Source: Kluyvera intermedia (GTDB lineage: Bacteria > Pseudomonadota > Gammaproteobacteria > Enterobacterales > Enterobacteriaceae). From it: DNA of 64,000 bases. The number at the start of each line of letters is the position of its first letter. The stretch's first letter is position 1. Made by a program: the position numbers and the translations under genes. The notes beneath the pieces were generated by a model. It was not told where the DNA came from. It made no database searches and saw nothing but the letters and a program-made list of their open reading frames with translations. Below, one piece after another: positions 1 through 11,200 of this stretch. The DNA is taken from assembly GCF_034424175.1 (NCBI RefSeq), contig NZ_CP139986.1, forward strand, positions 992,001-1,056,000. Reading direction: 5' to 3'.

Positions 1-60
1 TCACGTAAAACCAAAATCACCCCCTCGCGGTACGATTTTCCCCCCGGCATACTCGCCAAT

Positions 61-519
61 ATGAACAGACAACGCGGCTACACCCTCATTGAAACCTTAA
101 TCGTTATCTCGCTGGTGCTTATCCTCAGCGCCTCCGGCCTATATGGTTGGCAAAGCTGGCAGCAATCGCAGCGCCTGTGGCAAACCGCCAGCGCGGTACG
201 TGACTACCTGCTCTATCTGAGAAACGATGCGAACTGGCACAACATCGACCGCAGGCTGCGGGTTAACCGGACGGCGCAGTACTGGTGCCTGGTTGCTGAT
301 GATACGGTTCTGACAGACTGTCCATCGGGGAACCCCGCGGTTTTTAGGCCGCTATGGGCGCAGGTCAGTCTCAGCAAAATGACGCCTAATCTGACCTTCT
401 TCGGCGTGCGGAACACTGCCTGGGCGGGAAGCATTGTGCTTTCAAACGCGGCGGATAGCTGGAGCATCGTGATATCCAGTTGGGGGCGTGTGCGCCTGTG
501 TGAGGCGGCAACATGCTAA
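61..519 (+). CDS. ppdA: Prepilin peptidase-dependent protein A
   Basis: 152 aa, close to the usual ~156 aa of E. coli PpdA. The N-terminus (MNRQRGYTLIETLIVISLVL) is a type IV pilin-like signal: short basic leader, Gly before the methylated-residue position, Glu at +5 relative to the cleavage site, then a hydrophobic helix. A prepilin peptidase would be expected to process it. It is the first gene of the ppdA-ppdB-ygdB-ppdC-recC series. Its stop overlaps the ppdB start, so the genes are probably translated together. Minor pseudopilin is the family assignment; its physiological role in enterics is not settled. Confidence 0.93.
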   Translation: MNRQRGYTLIETLIVISLVLILSASGLYGWQSWQQSQRLWQTASAVRDYLLYLRNDANWHNIDRRLRVNRTAQYWCLVADDTVLTDCPSGNPAVFRPLWAQVSLSKMTPNLTFFGVRNTAWAGSIVLSNAADSWSIVISSWGRVRLCEAATC

Positions 520-1067
520 TGCGGGGTTTTTCGCTGCTTGAGACGCTGATTGCGATGGCTATCAGCAGCATCCTTCTGCTGGGGGCTTCCCGTTTCTTGC
601 CCTCATTGCAGTTCGGTATCATGCAGCAGATGCGCCAGCAGACGCTGGAAGATGACCTCTGGCAGCAGCTGTTTACGGTGGCGAAGCATCTACAGCGCGC
701 AGGCTATTGTGCGGGCGATAGTTGTCACGGAGAGCCCCTGTATCTTACTCCCAAGGGGGATTGCCTTATTGTTCGCTGGGATGGCAATAGTAACGGTCAA
801 TGGGAGACATCACCCGCTGATGAAGCTGACAGTATCGGTTTTCGGCTGAAATCCGGCGCGCTGGAAACACACCGTGGAGCGACGACCTGCGAGGGGAAGG
901 GCTGGGACAAAATGAGTGAACCGGCGGCGATGACGGTTACCGGTTTTCAGGTGCTGCAAACTGCGCACAGCGGCTTCCCGCCGGAATTTACCATTGTACT
1001 GTCGGCGTCCACTGGCCGCGGTGAAACGGCAAATGCGCAGTACGGCGTGACGGGGTATAACCTGTGA
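513..1067 (+). CDS. ppdB: Prepilin peptidase-dependent protein B
   Basis: 184 aa, matching E. coli PpdB (~187 aa). The leader MLMRGFSLLETLIAMAISSI is a class III (type IV pilin) signal with GFSLLE at the processing site. A second in-frame ATG lies two codons downstream (519), so the start could be either. It overlaps ppdA by 7 bases and ends in a 4-base overlap with the GTG start of ygdB. Probably an inner-membrane pseudopilin of a vestigial type IV pilus or secretion assembly. Confidence 0.92.
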   Translation: MLMRGFSLLETLIAMAISSILLLGASRFLPSLQFGIMQQMRQQTLEDDLWQQLFTVAKHLQRAGYCAGDSCHGEPLYLTPKGDCLIVRWDGNSNGQWETSPADEADSIGFRLKSGALETHRGATTCEGKGWDKMSEPAAMTVTGFQVLQTAHSGFPPEFTIVLSASTGRGETANAQYGVTGYNL

Positions 1068-1468
1068 ATCGTCAACGTGGCGTCTCTTCTCTGGCGATGG
1101 TGCTGATGCTTTTACTCCTGGGCAGCCTGATGTTGCAGGGACTCAATCAGGCTCAACGTCAGCAACTGGCGATGGTCAATGATGAAGCCCGCGCGCTGCG
1201 CAAAATGGCGAGCGTACATTCGGCTTTGCAATGGGGAAAAGTGCAGACGTGGACGGTCGCGGTAGGGCAGCAATGTTTGCCTTACGATAATACCAGTCGC
1301 GTCTGTCTGCGGCTTTTTACCAATGGCACGCTGCTGCTGATAGCACAAAACGAGGCGCTACGGCTCTGGCAGTTAGGCAAGTGGACGGCGGGAGGAGTGC
1401 ACTTTTCTCCGCACGGCTGGAGCGATTTTTGCCCCTTAGCGGAGGCCACGCTATGTCAGGCAAATTAA
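1064..1468 (+). CDS. ygdB: YgdB family pseudopilin-like protein
   Basis: 134 aa beginning with GTG inside a GTGA overlap with the ppdB stop. The N-terminus MNRQRGVSSLAMVLMLLLLG gives a short basic leader plus one long hydrophobic segment, the layout of the small prepilin-like protein at this locus (E. coli YgdB, 135 aa). Conserved C-terminal residues include the FSPHGWSDFCPL stretch. Function is unknown; position between ppdB and ppdC suggests a minor pseudopilin subunit. Confidence 0.88.
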   Translation: MNRQRGVSSLAMVLMLLLLGSLMLQGLNQAQRQQLAMVNDEARALRKMASVHSALQWGKVQTWTVAVGQQCLPYDNTSRVCLRLFTNGTLLLIAQNEALRLWQLGKWTAGGVHFSPHGWSDFCPLAEATLCQAN

Positions 1469-1773
1469 CACCGCGCGGCTTTAGTCTGCCGGAAGTGATA
1501 CTGGCTATGTTCCTGATGATAAGCGTCGTAACTGCGCTCGGAGGCTACTATCGTGTGCTGGCGACCAGCAGTCTTCAACTGAACCAGTATCGCCAGATGT
1601 GGCGCTATGGCTGGGGACAAACGCAATTGCAGGCGAACGCGTTGCCAGAAAGCTGGCTCAGCCAGCGGCTAAAGACATCATCACAATCTTGTGTCAGCAT
1701 CAATGCTACTATTACCACCCCTTTGGGCAAGCAGGGGCGCATGATGCGTCTGCATTGCCCGGTCAGTCAGTAG
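1453..1773 (+). CDS. ppdC: Prepilin peptidase-dependent protein C
   Basis: 106 aa from the ATG at 1453, which begins MSGKLTPRGFSLPEVILAMF, a type IV pilin-like leader (RGFSLPE). An in-frame start at 1381 would bury this leader and is rejected. E. coli PpdC is 107 aa. It overlaps the end of ygdB by 16 bases and is followed 12 bases later by recC, so the pseudopilin genes and recC form one transcription unit as in other enterics. Confidence 0.9.
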   Translation: MSGKLTPRGFSLPEVILAMFLMISVVTALGGYYRVLATSSLQLNQYRQMWRYGWGQTQLQANALPESWLSQRLKTSSQSCVSINATITTPLGKQGRMMRLHCPVSQ

Positions 1774-1785
1774 TCAGGAGCGAAT

Positions 1786-4700
1786 ATGTTACGGGTCTAC
1801 CACTCCAACCGTCTGGATGTGCTGGAAGCATTGATGGAGTTTATCGTTGAGCAGGACCGGTTGGCTGACCCGTTCGAGCCTGAAATGATCCTTGTCCAAA
1901 GTACCGGGATGGCACAGTGGCTCCAGATGACGCTCTCTACGCGTTTTGGTATTGCGGCCAATATTGACTTCCCGCTGCCCGCGAGCTTTATCTGGGATAT
2001 GTTCACCCGCGTGCTGCCGGAAATCCCCGGTGAAAGTGCCTTCAATAAGCAGAGTATGAGCTGGAAGCTGATGACCCTGCTGCCGGGCATGCTGGATAAC
2101 GAAGCCTTCACGCCACTACGCCACTATCTGACTGACGACGCCGATAAACGCAAGCTGTTCCAGTTGGCCTCCCGCGTGGCCGACCTCTATGACCAATACC
2201 TGGTCTACCGCCCGCAGTGGCTAACACAGTGGGAGGCCGGTGAATTGGTCGATGGCGTGGGCGATGCGCAGCAGTGGCAAGCGCCGCTGTGGAAAGCGCT
2301 GGTGGAGCATACCGCCGCGCTCGGCCAGCCGTTGTGGCACCGTGCTAACCTGTATCAACGCTTTATCGACACCCTGGAAAAGAGTAGTGAACCGCCTGCC
2401 GGGTTGCCGTCGCGGGTGTTTATTTGCGGTATCTCCGCGCTGCCGCCGGTCTATCTACAAGCACTACAGGCGCTGGGCAAGCATGTGGATATCTACGTGC
2501 TGTTCACCAACCCTTGTCGCTACTATTGGGGTGATATCAAAGACCCGGCATTTCTGGCGCGCTTGCTGGCACGACAGCGCCGCCACTACCGTGAACAGCG
2601 AGAGCTACCGCTGTTCCAGGACACCACCAGTGCGCCGGGGTTATTTAACGACGATGGCGAGCAGGACGTTGGCAACCCGATGCTAGCCTCCTGGGGCAAG
2701 CTGGGGCGCGACTACATTTATCTGCTGGCTGGATTAGAGCGCTATCAGGAACTGGATGCATTTGTCGATATTGAGCCCGACAACCTGCTGCACAATGTGC
2801 AGTACGACGTACTGGAACTGAAAAACGGTGCCGTCGCCGGGCGCACCGCCGAAGAGTTTGCCAGCAGTGTAGATAAGCGCCCGCTAGCATCAGACGACCG
2901 CAGCCTGACCGTTCACGTCTGCCACAGCCCGCAGCGTGAGGTGGAAATATTACACGACCAGCTGCTGGCAATGTTAGAAGCGGATCCAACGCTGACGCCA
3001 CGCGATATTATCGTCATGGTGGCGGATATCGACAGCTACAGCCCGTTTATCCAGGCCGTATTCGGCAGTGCTACCGGCGAACGCTATCTACCGTACGCCA
3101 TATCCGACCGTCGGGCACGCCAGGCGCACCCGGCAATGCAGGCATTCATCACGCTACTGTCGCTCCCGGACAGTCGTTTTACTAGCGAAGATGTGCTGGC
3201 GCTGCTTGATGTTCCGGTGCTGGCGGCACGCTTCAACGTTGATGAAGCTGGGTTACTGCACCTGCGTCAGTGGGTTAATGAATCCGGCGTACGCTGGGGT
3301 ATGGACGACGATAATGTCCGCGAACTGGATCTTCCGGCGACCGGACAGCACACCTGGCGCTTTGGTCTCACACGTATGCTGCTGGGTTATGCCATGGAGA
3401 GCCGCGAAGGTGAATGGCAGGATGTCCTGCCGTATGACGAGTCCAGCGGTCTGATTGCCGAGCTGGTCGGGCATCTGGCTTCACTGCTGATGCAGCTTAA
3501 CCGCTGGCGACAAGTGCTGACGCAGTCGCGCACGCTGGATGAATGGTTGCCGGTATGCCGCGATATGCTCAACGACTTCTTCCTGCCAGATCAGGATACC
3601 GAAGCGGCATTGACGCTCATCGAGCAGCAGTGGCAGGCGATTATCGCCCAAGGCGTGCAGTCGCAGTACGAGGGCGAAGTGCCATTATCGCTGCTGCGTG
3701 ACGAACTGGCGCAGCGTCTTGACCAGGAACGTATTAGCCAACGCTTCCTGGCCGGGCCAATCAATATCTGTACCCTGATGCCGATGCGTTCTATCCCATT
3801 CAAAGTGGTCTGCTTGCTGGGAATGAACGACGGTATCTATCCGCGCGCGCTGGCTCCGCTGGGCTTTGACCTGATGAGCCAGAAGCCGCTGCGCGGTGAC
3901 CGTAGTCGTCGTGATGATGACCGCTACCTGTTCCTTGAGGCGATGATGTCGGCGGAAAAAGCGCTCTATATCAGCTATATCGGCCGCTCAATTCAGGACA
4001 ACAGCGAACGCTATCCGTCAGTACTGGTGCAGGAGCTACTTGACTATATAGGCCAAAGCCATTGCCTTGAAGGCGACGAAGGGCTCAACTGCGACGAGAG
4101 CGAACGGCGGGTGAAGAACCACATCATGCACCAGCATACCCGCATGCCGTTTGACGCTGAAAACTACCAGGCCAATGAACAGCAAAGCTATGCCCGTGAG
4201 TGGTTGGCAGCAGCAAGCCAGCAGGGCGAAGCACACGCCGATTTTATCCAGCCTCTGGCCCCGCTTGAGTTCACCACGCTGACATTAGAACAGCTCCAGC
4301 GCTTCTGGCGTCACCCGGTGCGCGCCTTCTTCCAGATGCGGCTACAGGTTAACTTCCGCAGCGAAGAGAGCGATATTCCCGACACTGAGCCGTTCACGCT
4401 TGAGGGCCTCACCCGCTATCAGCTAAACCAACAGTTGCTCAATACGCTGATCGAACAGCAGGAACCCGAGCCGATGTACCGCCGCTATCGTGCTGCGGGT
4501 GAACTGCCGTATGGCCCATTTGGTGAAATTGCCTGGGAAGCACAGCGCCTGGAGATGGCCGCGCTGGCTGACCGAGTGATTGAATGCCGTCGCGCGGGGC
4601 AGAACATGGAAATCGACCTTGATTGCGCGGGCGTTAACATCACCGGCTGGTTACCGCAGGTTCAGGATAATGGACTGTTGCGCTGGCGTCCCTCTCTGCT

Positions 4701-5157
4701 GAGCGTTTCGCAAGGAATGCAACTTTGGCTGGAACACCTTGTCTACTGTGCTAGCGGTGGCAATGGCGAAAGCCGACTGCTGCTGAGAAAAGAGGGTGAG
4801 TGGTGCTTCCCAGCCCTTTGTGTTGATGAAGCAAAAGCTTACTTGGAGCAGTTGGTTGAAGGTTATCGTCAGGGCATGTGTCAGCCGCTACTGTTTTTAC
4901 CCGAGAGCGGCGGGGCGTGGATAAAAGCCTGTTACGATGCCCAAAATGATGCCATCTTAAGAGACGACGATTCGCTGCAAAAAGCGCGCAGTAAATTTTT
5001 GCAGGCGTACGAAGGTAATATGGTGGTCAGGGGTGAAGGGGCCGATGTCTGGTACCAGCGCCTGTGGCGCACTCTGGAGCCTGCGCAGTATGAGGCGATT
5101 ATCGAACAGACAACGCCCTATCTGCTCCCCGTGTTCCGTTTTAACCAGTCGATATGA
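1786..5157 (+). CDS. recC: RecBCD exonuclease V subunit gamma (RecC)
   Basis: 1123 aa, one residue longer than E. coli RecC. RecC is the scaffold of the RecBCD helicase-nuclease and carries the Chi recognition channel; it resembles a helicase fold but lacks a functional ATP site. The start is preceded by a good Shine-Dalgarno (CAGGAG, 6 bases upstream). The sequence is uninterrupted along its length. It sits upstream of ptrA-recB-recD, the conserved enteric order. Confidence 0.97.
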   Translation: MLRVYHSNRLDVLEALMEFIVEQDRLADPFEPEMILVQSTGMAQWLQMTLSTRFGIAANIDFPLPASFIWDMFTRVLPEIPGESAFNKQSMSWKLMTLLPGMLDNEAFTPLRHYLTDDADKRKLFQLASRVADLYDQYLVYRPQWLTQWEAGELVDGVGDAQQWQAPLWKALVEHTAALGQPLWHRANLYQRFIDTLEKSSEPPAGLPSRVFICGISALPPVYLQALQALGKHVDIYVLFTNPCRYYWGDIKDPAFLARLLARQRRHYREQRELPLFQDTTSAPGLFNDDGEQDVGNPMLASWGKLGRDYIYLLAGLERYQELDAFVDIEPDNLLHNVQYDVLELKNGAVAGRTAEEFASSVDKRPLASDDRSLTVHVCHSPQREVEILHDQLLAMLEADPTLTPRDIIVMVADIDSYSPFIQAVFGSATGERYLPYAISDRRARQAHPAMQAFITLLSLPDSRFTSEDVLALLDVPVLAARFNVDEAGLLHLRQWVNESGVRWGMDDDNVRELDLPATGQHTWRFGLTRMLLGYAMESREGEWQDVLPYDESSGLIAELVGHLASLLMQLNRWRQVLTQSRTLDEWLPVCRDMLNDFFLPDQDTEAALTLIEQQWQAIIAQGVQSQYEGEVPLSLLRDELAQRLDQERISQRFLAGPINICTLMPMRSIPFKVVCLLGMNDGIYPRALAPLGFDLMSQKPLRGDRSRRDDDRYLFLEAMMSAEKALYISYIGRSIQDNSERYPSVLVQELLDYIGQSHCLEGDEGLNCDESERRVKNHIMHQHTRMPFDAENYQANEQQSYAREWLAAASQQGEAHADFIQPLAPLEFTTLTLEQLQRFWRHPVRAFFQMRLQVNFRSEESDIPDTEPFTLEGLTRYQLNQQLLNTLIEQQEPEPMYRRYRAAGELPYGPFGEIAWEAQRLEMAALADRVIECRRAGQNMEIDLDCAGVNITGWLPQVQDNGLLRWRPSLLSVSQGMQLWLEHLVYCASGGNGESRLLLRKEGEWCFPALCVDEAKAYLEQLVEGYRQGMCQPLLFLPESGGAWIKACYDAQNDAILRDDDSLQKARSKFLQAYEGNMVVRGEGADVWYQRLWRTLEPAQYEAIIEQTTPYLLPVFRFNQSI

Positions 5158-5225
5158 TTGTATAAAAATTGCGCAGCTTGTGATGTTCAATTATTATGCG
5201 CAACGCGTCACGGACTGATGAGAGG

Positions 5226-5290
5226 TAGCCCGGACAAGGCAGTTTGCCGATGTTCGGGGGATCCCCGGAGAGGTGCGCTCGCCGGGTTAT
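5226..5290. repeat. GC-rich REP/BIME-like element between recC and ptrA
   Basis: The 186-base recC-ptrA gap holds a GC-rich block starting GTAGCCCGGACAAGGC and ending CGCCGGGTTATCC. The ends form an imperfect inverted pair (TAGCCCGG / CCGGGTTA), the layout of enteric extragenic palindromes. It could form a hairpin that separates recC from ptrA transcription. Confidence 0.5.
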
Positions 5291-5343
5291 CCGCATGAGC
5301 ATTAAGATTTGTCAGTCGTATTTGTTAATGATGAGGTCCGTGA

Positions 5344-8229
5344 ATGCCCCGCAGTTTCTTGTTGAGTATTGTTGTTTTCGTCACCGCCTTCTGGGCGACC
5401 GTCGGTCAGGCTGACACCGGATGGCAACCGATTCAGGAAACCATCCGCAAAAGCGAAAAAGACCCCCGCCAATATCAAGCAATTACGCTGGATAACAATA
5501 TGGTTGTCCTGCTGGTCTCCGATCCGCAGGCGGTGAAGTCGCTGTCCGCGCTGGTGGTGCCGGTCGGTTCGCTGCAAGACCCGGACTCTCATCCAGGCCT
5601 TGCGCACTACCTCGAACATATGACGCTGATGGGCTCAAAGCATTATCCGCAGCCTGACAACCTTGCTGAATTCCTGAAAATGCACGGTGGCAGCCACAAT
5701 GCCAGTACCGCGCCGTACCGTACCGCTTTCTATCTGGAAGTGGAAAACGACGCGCTGCAAGGGGCCGTTGACCGCCTTGCTGATGCCATTGCCGCACCGC
5801 TGCTGGATAAAAAATATGTCGACCGCGAACGTAATGCGGTCAACGCTGAGCTAACCATGGCGCGTAGCCGTGACGGGATGCGTATGGCGCAGGTTAGCGC
5901 CGAAACCATTAACCCGGCGCACCCGGGTGCACGTTTCTCCGGTGGTAACTTCGAAACGCTCAGCGATAAACCGAACAGCCCGGTATACGACGCGCTGCGG
6001 GCGTTTCGTGACAAGTACTACTCCGCTAATCTGATGAAGGCGGTCATTTACAGCAATAAACCGCTGCCGGAGCTGGCAAAAATTGCCGCCGAGACCTACG
6101 GCCGCGTACCGAATAAATCTATCGAACGCCCGGAAATCAGCGTTCCTGTGGTGACCGATGCGCAAAAAGGCATTGTGATTCACTACGTGCCCGCACTGCC
6201 GCGTAAAGTACTGCGCGTGGAGTTCCGCATTGATAACAACTCTGCCCAGTTCCGCAGTAAAACCGACGAACTGATCACCTATATGATCGGCAACCGTACC
6301 CCAGGCACCTTATCCGACTGGCTGCAAAAGCAGGGGCTGGTAGAAGGTATTCGCGCTGACTCAGACCCGGTCGTTAACGGCAACAGCGGCGTACTGGCGA
6401 TTTCTGCTACCTTAACCGACAAAGGCCTCGCCCACCGCGACGACGTGGTGGCGGCTATCTTCAGCTACCTCGATTTAATGCGTCAAAAGGGCATCGACAA
6501 AAAAGATTTCGATGAGCTGGCCCACGTGCTGGATCTCGACTTCCGCTACCCGTCGATCAACCGCAATATGGACTACGTCGAATGGCTGGCAGACACCATG
6601 ATCCGCGTGCCGGTTCAGCACACTCTCGATGCGGTTAATATTGCCGATCAATATGATGCGCAGGCGGTAAAAGATCGCCTGGCCATGATGACGCCGCAGA
6701 ACGCGCGCATCTGGTATATCAGCCCGCAAGAGCCGCACAATAAAATGGCCTACTTTGTTGATGCGCCTTATCAGGTTGATAAAATCAGCGCCGATACCTT
6801 CGCCAAATGGCAGAAGGCGGCAAGCGGCATTAATCTGAGTCTGCCGCAGCTTAATCCGTATATTCCAGATGATTTCACGCTGATTAAAAGCGACAAAAGC
6901 TATACGCATCCGAAGCTGGTGATTGATGAGCCGAACCTGCGTCTGGTCTACATGCCGAGCCGCTATTTCAGCCGTGAACCGAAAGCTGATATCACCATGA
7001 TCCTGCGTAATCCGCAGGCAATGGACAGCGCCAAAAGCCAGGTGATGTTTGCCTTAAACGACTATCTGGCGGGCATTGCGCTTGACCAGTTAAGCAACCA
7101 GGCCGCCGTCGGTGGGATAGGCTTCTCGACCGGCGCCAACAACGGTCTGATGCTCAACGCCAACGGCTACACCCAGCGTCTGCCGCAGCTTTTCGATGCG
7201 CTGTTACAAGGCTATTTCAGCTACACGCCGACTGAAGAACAGTTGGAGCAGGCGAAATCCTGGTACAAGCAAATGATGGACTCTGCCGAGAAAGGCAAAG
7301 CCTACGAACAGGCGATTATGCCGGTGCAGATGCTGTCTCAGGTCCCGTACTTCCAGCGTGAAGAGCGTAAAGCCTTGCTGCCAGCCATTACCTTAAAAGA
7401 GGTGATGGACTACCGTGACCAGCTAAAAGCCGGTGGCCGTCCTGAATTTATGGTGATTGGTAACCTCTCCGTCGAGCAATCGACAAAGCTTGCGCGTAAC
7501 GTCCAGTCACAGCTTGGTTCACACGGTAACGAATGGTGCCGTAACAAAGATGTTGTTGTTGATAAACAGCAAAACGTTATCTTTGAAAAAGCGGGTGGCA
7601 GCACCGATTCCGCGCTGGCGGCGGTATTTGTTCCGCCAAACGTCGATGAGTTCTCAAGTTCGGCGGCAAGCGCCATATTGGCACAAATCGTCCAGCCGTG
7701 GTTCTACAGCCAATTGCGTACCGAAGAGCAATTGGGCTACGCGGTGTTTGCCTTCTCGATGAACGTGGGCCGCCAGTGGGGTATGGGATTCTTGCTGCAA
7801 AGCAACGAAAAACAACCGGCTTTCCTGTGGGAGCGCTTTAAGGCCTTCTTCCCGACGGCTGAGCAAAAGCTGCGGGCAATGAAACCAGAAGAGTTCGCGC
7901 AGATCCAGCAGGCCGTCATTGCCGACATGCTGCAAGCACCGCAAACGTTGGGTGATGAAGCCTCGCAGCTGAGCAAAGATTTCGATCGCGGTAATATGGC
8001 CTTCGATTCACGTGCTAAAGTAGTGGCCCAGATTAAGCTGTTAACGCCGCAGAAACTGGCCGACTTCTTCCACCAGACGGTGGTGGCACCGCAAGGTATG
8101 ACGGTACTGTCGCAGGTCTCCGGTAGCCAGAATGGCAAAGTTGACTATGCGCACCCTGAAGGCTGGAAGGTGTGGCAGAGCATTACCGCGTTGCAGCAAA
8201 CCTTACCTTTGAGACGAGAAAACGAATGA
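5344..8229 (+). CDS. ptrA: Periplasmic protease III (pitrilysin)
   Basis: 961 aa (E. coli 962). A Sec signal peptide is visible (MPRSFLLSIVVFVTAFWATVGQA, cleavage after about residue 23). The inverted zinc motif HYLEH is at residues 88-92 (His88, Glu91, His92), with the third ligand Glu169 in the VNAEL segment, so the M16 metallopeptidase active site is intact. It degrades small peptides in the periplasm. It lies between recC and recB with no known link to recombination; its stop overlaps the recB start (ATGA). Confidence 0.97.
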   Translation: MPRSFLLSIVVFVTAFWATVGQADTGWQPIQETIRKSEKDPRQYQAITLDNNMVVLLVSDPQAVKSLSALVVPVGSLQDPDSHPGLAHYLEHMTLMGSKHYPQPDNLAEFLKMHGGSHNASTAPYRTAFYLEVENDALQGAVDRLADAIAAPLLDKKYVDRERNAVNAELTMARSRDGMRMAQVSAETINPAHPGARFSGGNFETLSDKPNSPVYDALRAFRDKYYSANLMKAVIYSNKPLPELAKIAAETYGRVPNKSIERPEISVPVVTDAQKGIVIHYVPALPRKVLRVEFRIDNNSAQFRSKTDELITYMIGNRTPGTLSDWLQKQGLVEGIRADSDPVVNGNSGVLAISATLTDKGLAHRDDVVAAIFSYLDLMRQKGIDKKDFDELAHVLDLDFRYPSINRNMDYVEWLADTMIRVPVQHTLDAVNIADQYDAQAVKDRLAMMTPQNARIWYISPQEPHNKMAYFVDAPYQVDKISADTFAKWQKAASGINLSLPQLNPYIPDDFTLIKSDKSYTHPKLVIDEPNLRLVYMPSRYFSREPKADITMILRNPQAMDSAKSQVMFALNDYLAGIALDQLSNQAAVGGIGFSTGANNGLMLNANGYTQRLPQLFDALLQGYFSYTPTEEQLEQAKSWYKQMMDSAEKGKAYEQAIMPVQMLSQVPYFQREERKALLPAITLKEVMDYRDQLKAGGRPEFMVIGNLSVEQSTKLARNVQSQLGSHGNEWCRNKDVVVDKQQNVIFEKAGGSTDSALAAVFVPPNVDEFSSSAASAILAQIVQPWFYSQLRTEEQLGYAVFAFSMNVGRQWGMGFLLQSNEKQPAFLWERFKAFFPTAEQKLRAMKPEEFAQIQQAVIADMLQAPQTLGDEASQLSKDFDRGNMAFDSRAKVVAQIKLLTPQKLADFFHQTVVAPQGMTVLSQVSGSQNGKVDYAHPEGWKVWQSITALQQTLPLRRENE

Positions 8230-11200
8230 CCGAAACCGCTGAATCCCTTGATCCTCTGCGCTTGCCCCTCTTTGGTGAGCGCCTGATTGAAGCCTCAGCG
8301 GGCACCGGAAAAACCTTCACCATTGCCGCACTCTACCTGCGGCTCTTGCTGGGGCTGGGCGGCGAGGCCGCTTATCCCCGGCCGGTGAACGTCGAAGAGC
8401 TGCTGGTGGTGACCTTTACCGAAGCGGCAACCGAAGAGTTGCGCGGACGTATTCGCAGCAACATTCATGAACTGCGCGTCGCCTGCCTGCGTAACGCCAC
8501 TGACAATCCTCTCTACGCCAGCCTGCTGGCTGAAATCGACGACCTCCAGCAGGCGGCGAGCGTTCTGCTATTGGCTGAGCGCCAGATGGACGATGCCGCC
8601 GTCTTTACCATTCACGGTTTCTGCCAGCGTATGCTTAGCCTTAACGCTTTTGAGTCGGGTATGCTGTTTGAACAGCAGCTGATTGAAGACGAATCCCAAC
8701 TGCGTTACCAGGCCTGCGCCGACTTCTGGCGACGTCATTGCTACCCGCTAGATCGCGAGATTGCACAGGTGATCGTCGAGTCCTGGAAAGGGCCGCAGGA
8801 TCTGCTGAAGTCGATCGACCGCTATCTGCAAGGTGAAGCCCCACAGCTAAAAATGCCGATAAGCAATACGGAAACGCTGGAGTCACGCCATCAGCAGATC
8901 CTCACGCAAATTAGCGAGATCAAACAACGCTGGTTGACGCACGTTGCTGAGCTGGATGCGCTGCTGGAAAATTCCGCTATCGATCGTCGCAAGTTTAACC
9001 GGGGCAACCAAGGAAAATGGATCGACAAGATCACTGCATGGGCACAAGAAGAGAGCAAAAACTATCAGCTTCCCGATGCGCTGGAAAAGTTCAGCCAGTC
9101 GTTCCTTGCCTCGCGCACCAAAGCGGGCGGTGAAGTCCCCACGCACCCCCTCTTTAGCGCAATCGAACATCTGCTGGCCTCGCCGCTGACCTTAAACGAT
9201 CTGGTGATCGCCCAGGCGATGACCGAGATCCGTGAAGCTGTAGCCCAGGAGAAACGTCGTCGCGGTGAATTGGGCTTTGACGATATGCTCAGCCGTCTTG
9301 ATGAAGCGTTGCATGGTGACAGCGGTGATGCGCTGGCCGCCGCTATTCGTCAGCGTTTTCCGGTGGCGATGATCGATGAATTCCAGGATACCGACCCGCA
9401 GCAATATCGTATTTTCCGCCGTATCTGGCGGCAGCAGCCGGAGACCGCGTTGCTGCTAATTGGTGACCCTAAACAGGCGATTTATGCCTTCCGCGGCGCC
9501 GATATCTTTACCTATATGCGCGCACGTGGCGATGTGGCCGCGCATTACACCCTCGACACCAACTGGCGTTCTGCGCCGGGGATGGTTGAGAGCGTCAACC
9601 GCCTGTTCGGGCTGGTTGATAATCCCTTTATGTTCCGCGACATTCCGTTCCTGCCGGTTAAATCAGCGAGCAAAAATGCCTCGTTGCGCTTTGAGGTTGA
9701 CGGCGAAAACCAACCGGCGATGAACCTGTGGCTGATGCCTGGAGAAGGCATCAGCGCAGGCGATTACCAGAACTTTATGGCGGGGCAGTGCGCGGCACAA
9801 ATTCGCGACTGGCTGACCGGCGGTCAGCGTGGTACGGCGTTACTGTGGCGTGGCGACAAGGCCCAGCCGGTACAGGCTTCCGATATCACCGTGCTGGTGC
9901 GTAACCGCCAGGAGGCGTCGCTGATTCGTGACGCACTGAACGCGCTGGCGATTCCCTCGGTCTATCTCTCTAACCGCGATAGCGTGTTTGAAACCCCGGA
10001 AGCACAGGAGTTACTGTGGGTACTGCAAGCGGTGTTGACGCCGGAGCGCGAAAACGCCCTACGCAGCGCGCTGGCAACGGCGATGTTTGGCCTTAACGCC
10101 CGGGATATTGAGCAACTAAACCAGGATGAAAATGCCTGGGATGCGCTGGTGGAAGAGTTCACGGAATACCGCAATACCTGGCTGCGTCGCGGCGTGATGC
10201 CGATGCTCCGCGCGCTAATGAGCGCCCGATCGATTGCCGAAAACCTGCTGGCGACTCACGGCGGAGAAAGACGTTTAACCGACATCCTGCACCTGAGCGA
10301 ACTGCTGCAAGAGGCCGCCACCCAGCTTGAAAGTGAACACGCGCTGGTGCGCTGGCTCAATCAGCAGGTTGCCGAGCCGGATACCAATGCCTCCAGCCAG
10401 CAGATGCGTCTGGAGAGCGATAAACACCTGGTGCAGATTGTCACCATTCACAAATCAAAAGGGCTGGAATATCCGCTGGTCTGGCTACCGTTTATCGCCC
10501 GTTTCCGTAAGCAGAATCAGGCGTTCTACCACGACCGCAACTCCTTTGCGGCGGTACTCGATCTTAACGAAAGCGACGAAAGCCTTGAGCTGGCCGAAGC
10601 TGAGCGACTGGCAGAAGACCTGCGTCTGCTGTACGTCGCGTTAACCCGCGCCGTCTGGCACTGTAGCTTAGGCATTGCGCCACTCACCGCGCGACGCAGC
10701 GACAAACCAACCGATACTGAATTACACCACAGTGCGCCGGGGCGGTTGCTGCAAAAAGGCGAGGTGCTGGATGCCGCGGGCCTTGAAGCTTGCCTACGCG
10801 CGTTGTGCGACGAACATATTGCGCTCACGCTCGCCACGCCGCCGGATGATACCCGCTGGCAGCCAACGCAGGCCGCCATGCCAGAACTGGCGGCGCGACA
10901 GGTATTGCGACGCGTACTCGATGACTGGCGAGTCACCAGTTATTCCGGCTTGCAGCAGCGCGGGCACAGCGTGGCACAGGACCTGCTGCCGCGTCTGGAT
11001 ATCGACGCGGTCGGCACGGGCGAAACGCTGCCTGAACTGGAACTGACGCCGCACAACTTCCCGCGCGGCGCATCACCAGGGACGTTCCTGCATAGCCTGT
11101 TTGAAGACCTCGACTTCACGCAGCCCATTTCACCTGAATGGATGCAAGAACAGTTGCAAAACAATGGCTTTGGCGAACACTGGGAGCCAGTGCTGACTGC

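Noticed and set aside
5302..8138. Long reverse-strand open frames across ptrA
   Set aside because: They are shadows of the high-GC forward gene, with no start signals or recognisable domains.
8172..8225. Longer RecB start within ptrA
   Set aside because: The extra 18 residues are the ptrA 3' end in another frame; ATG 8226 in an ATGA overlap matches the family.
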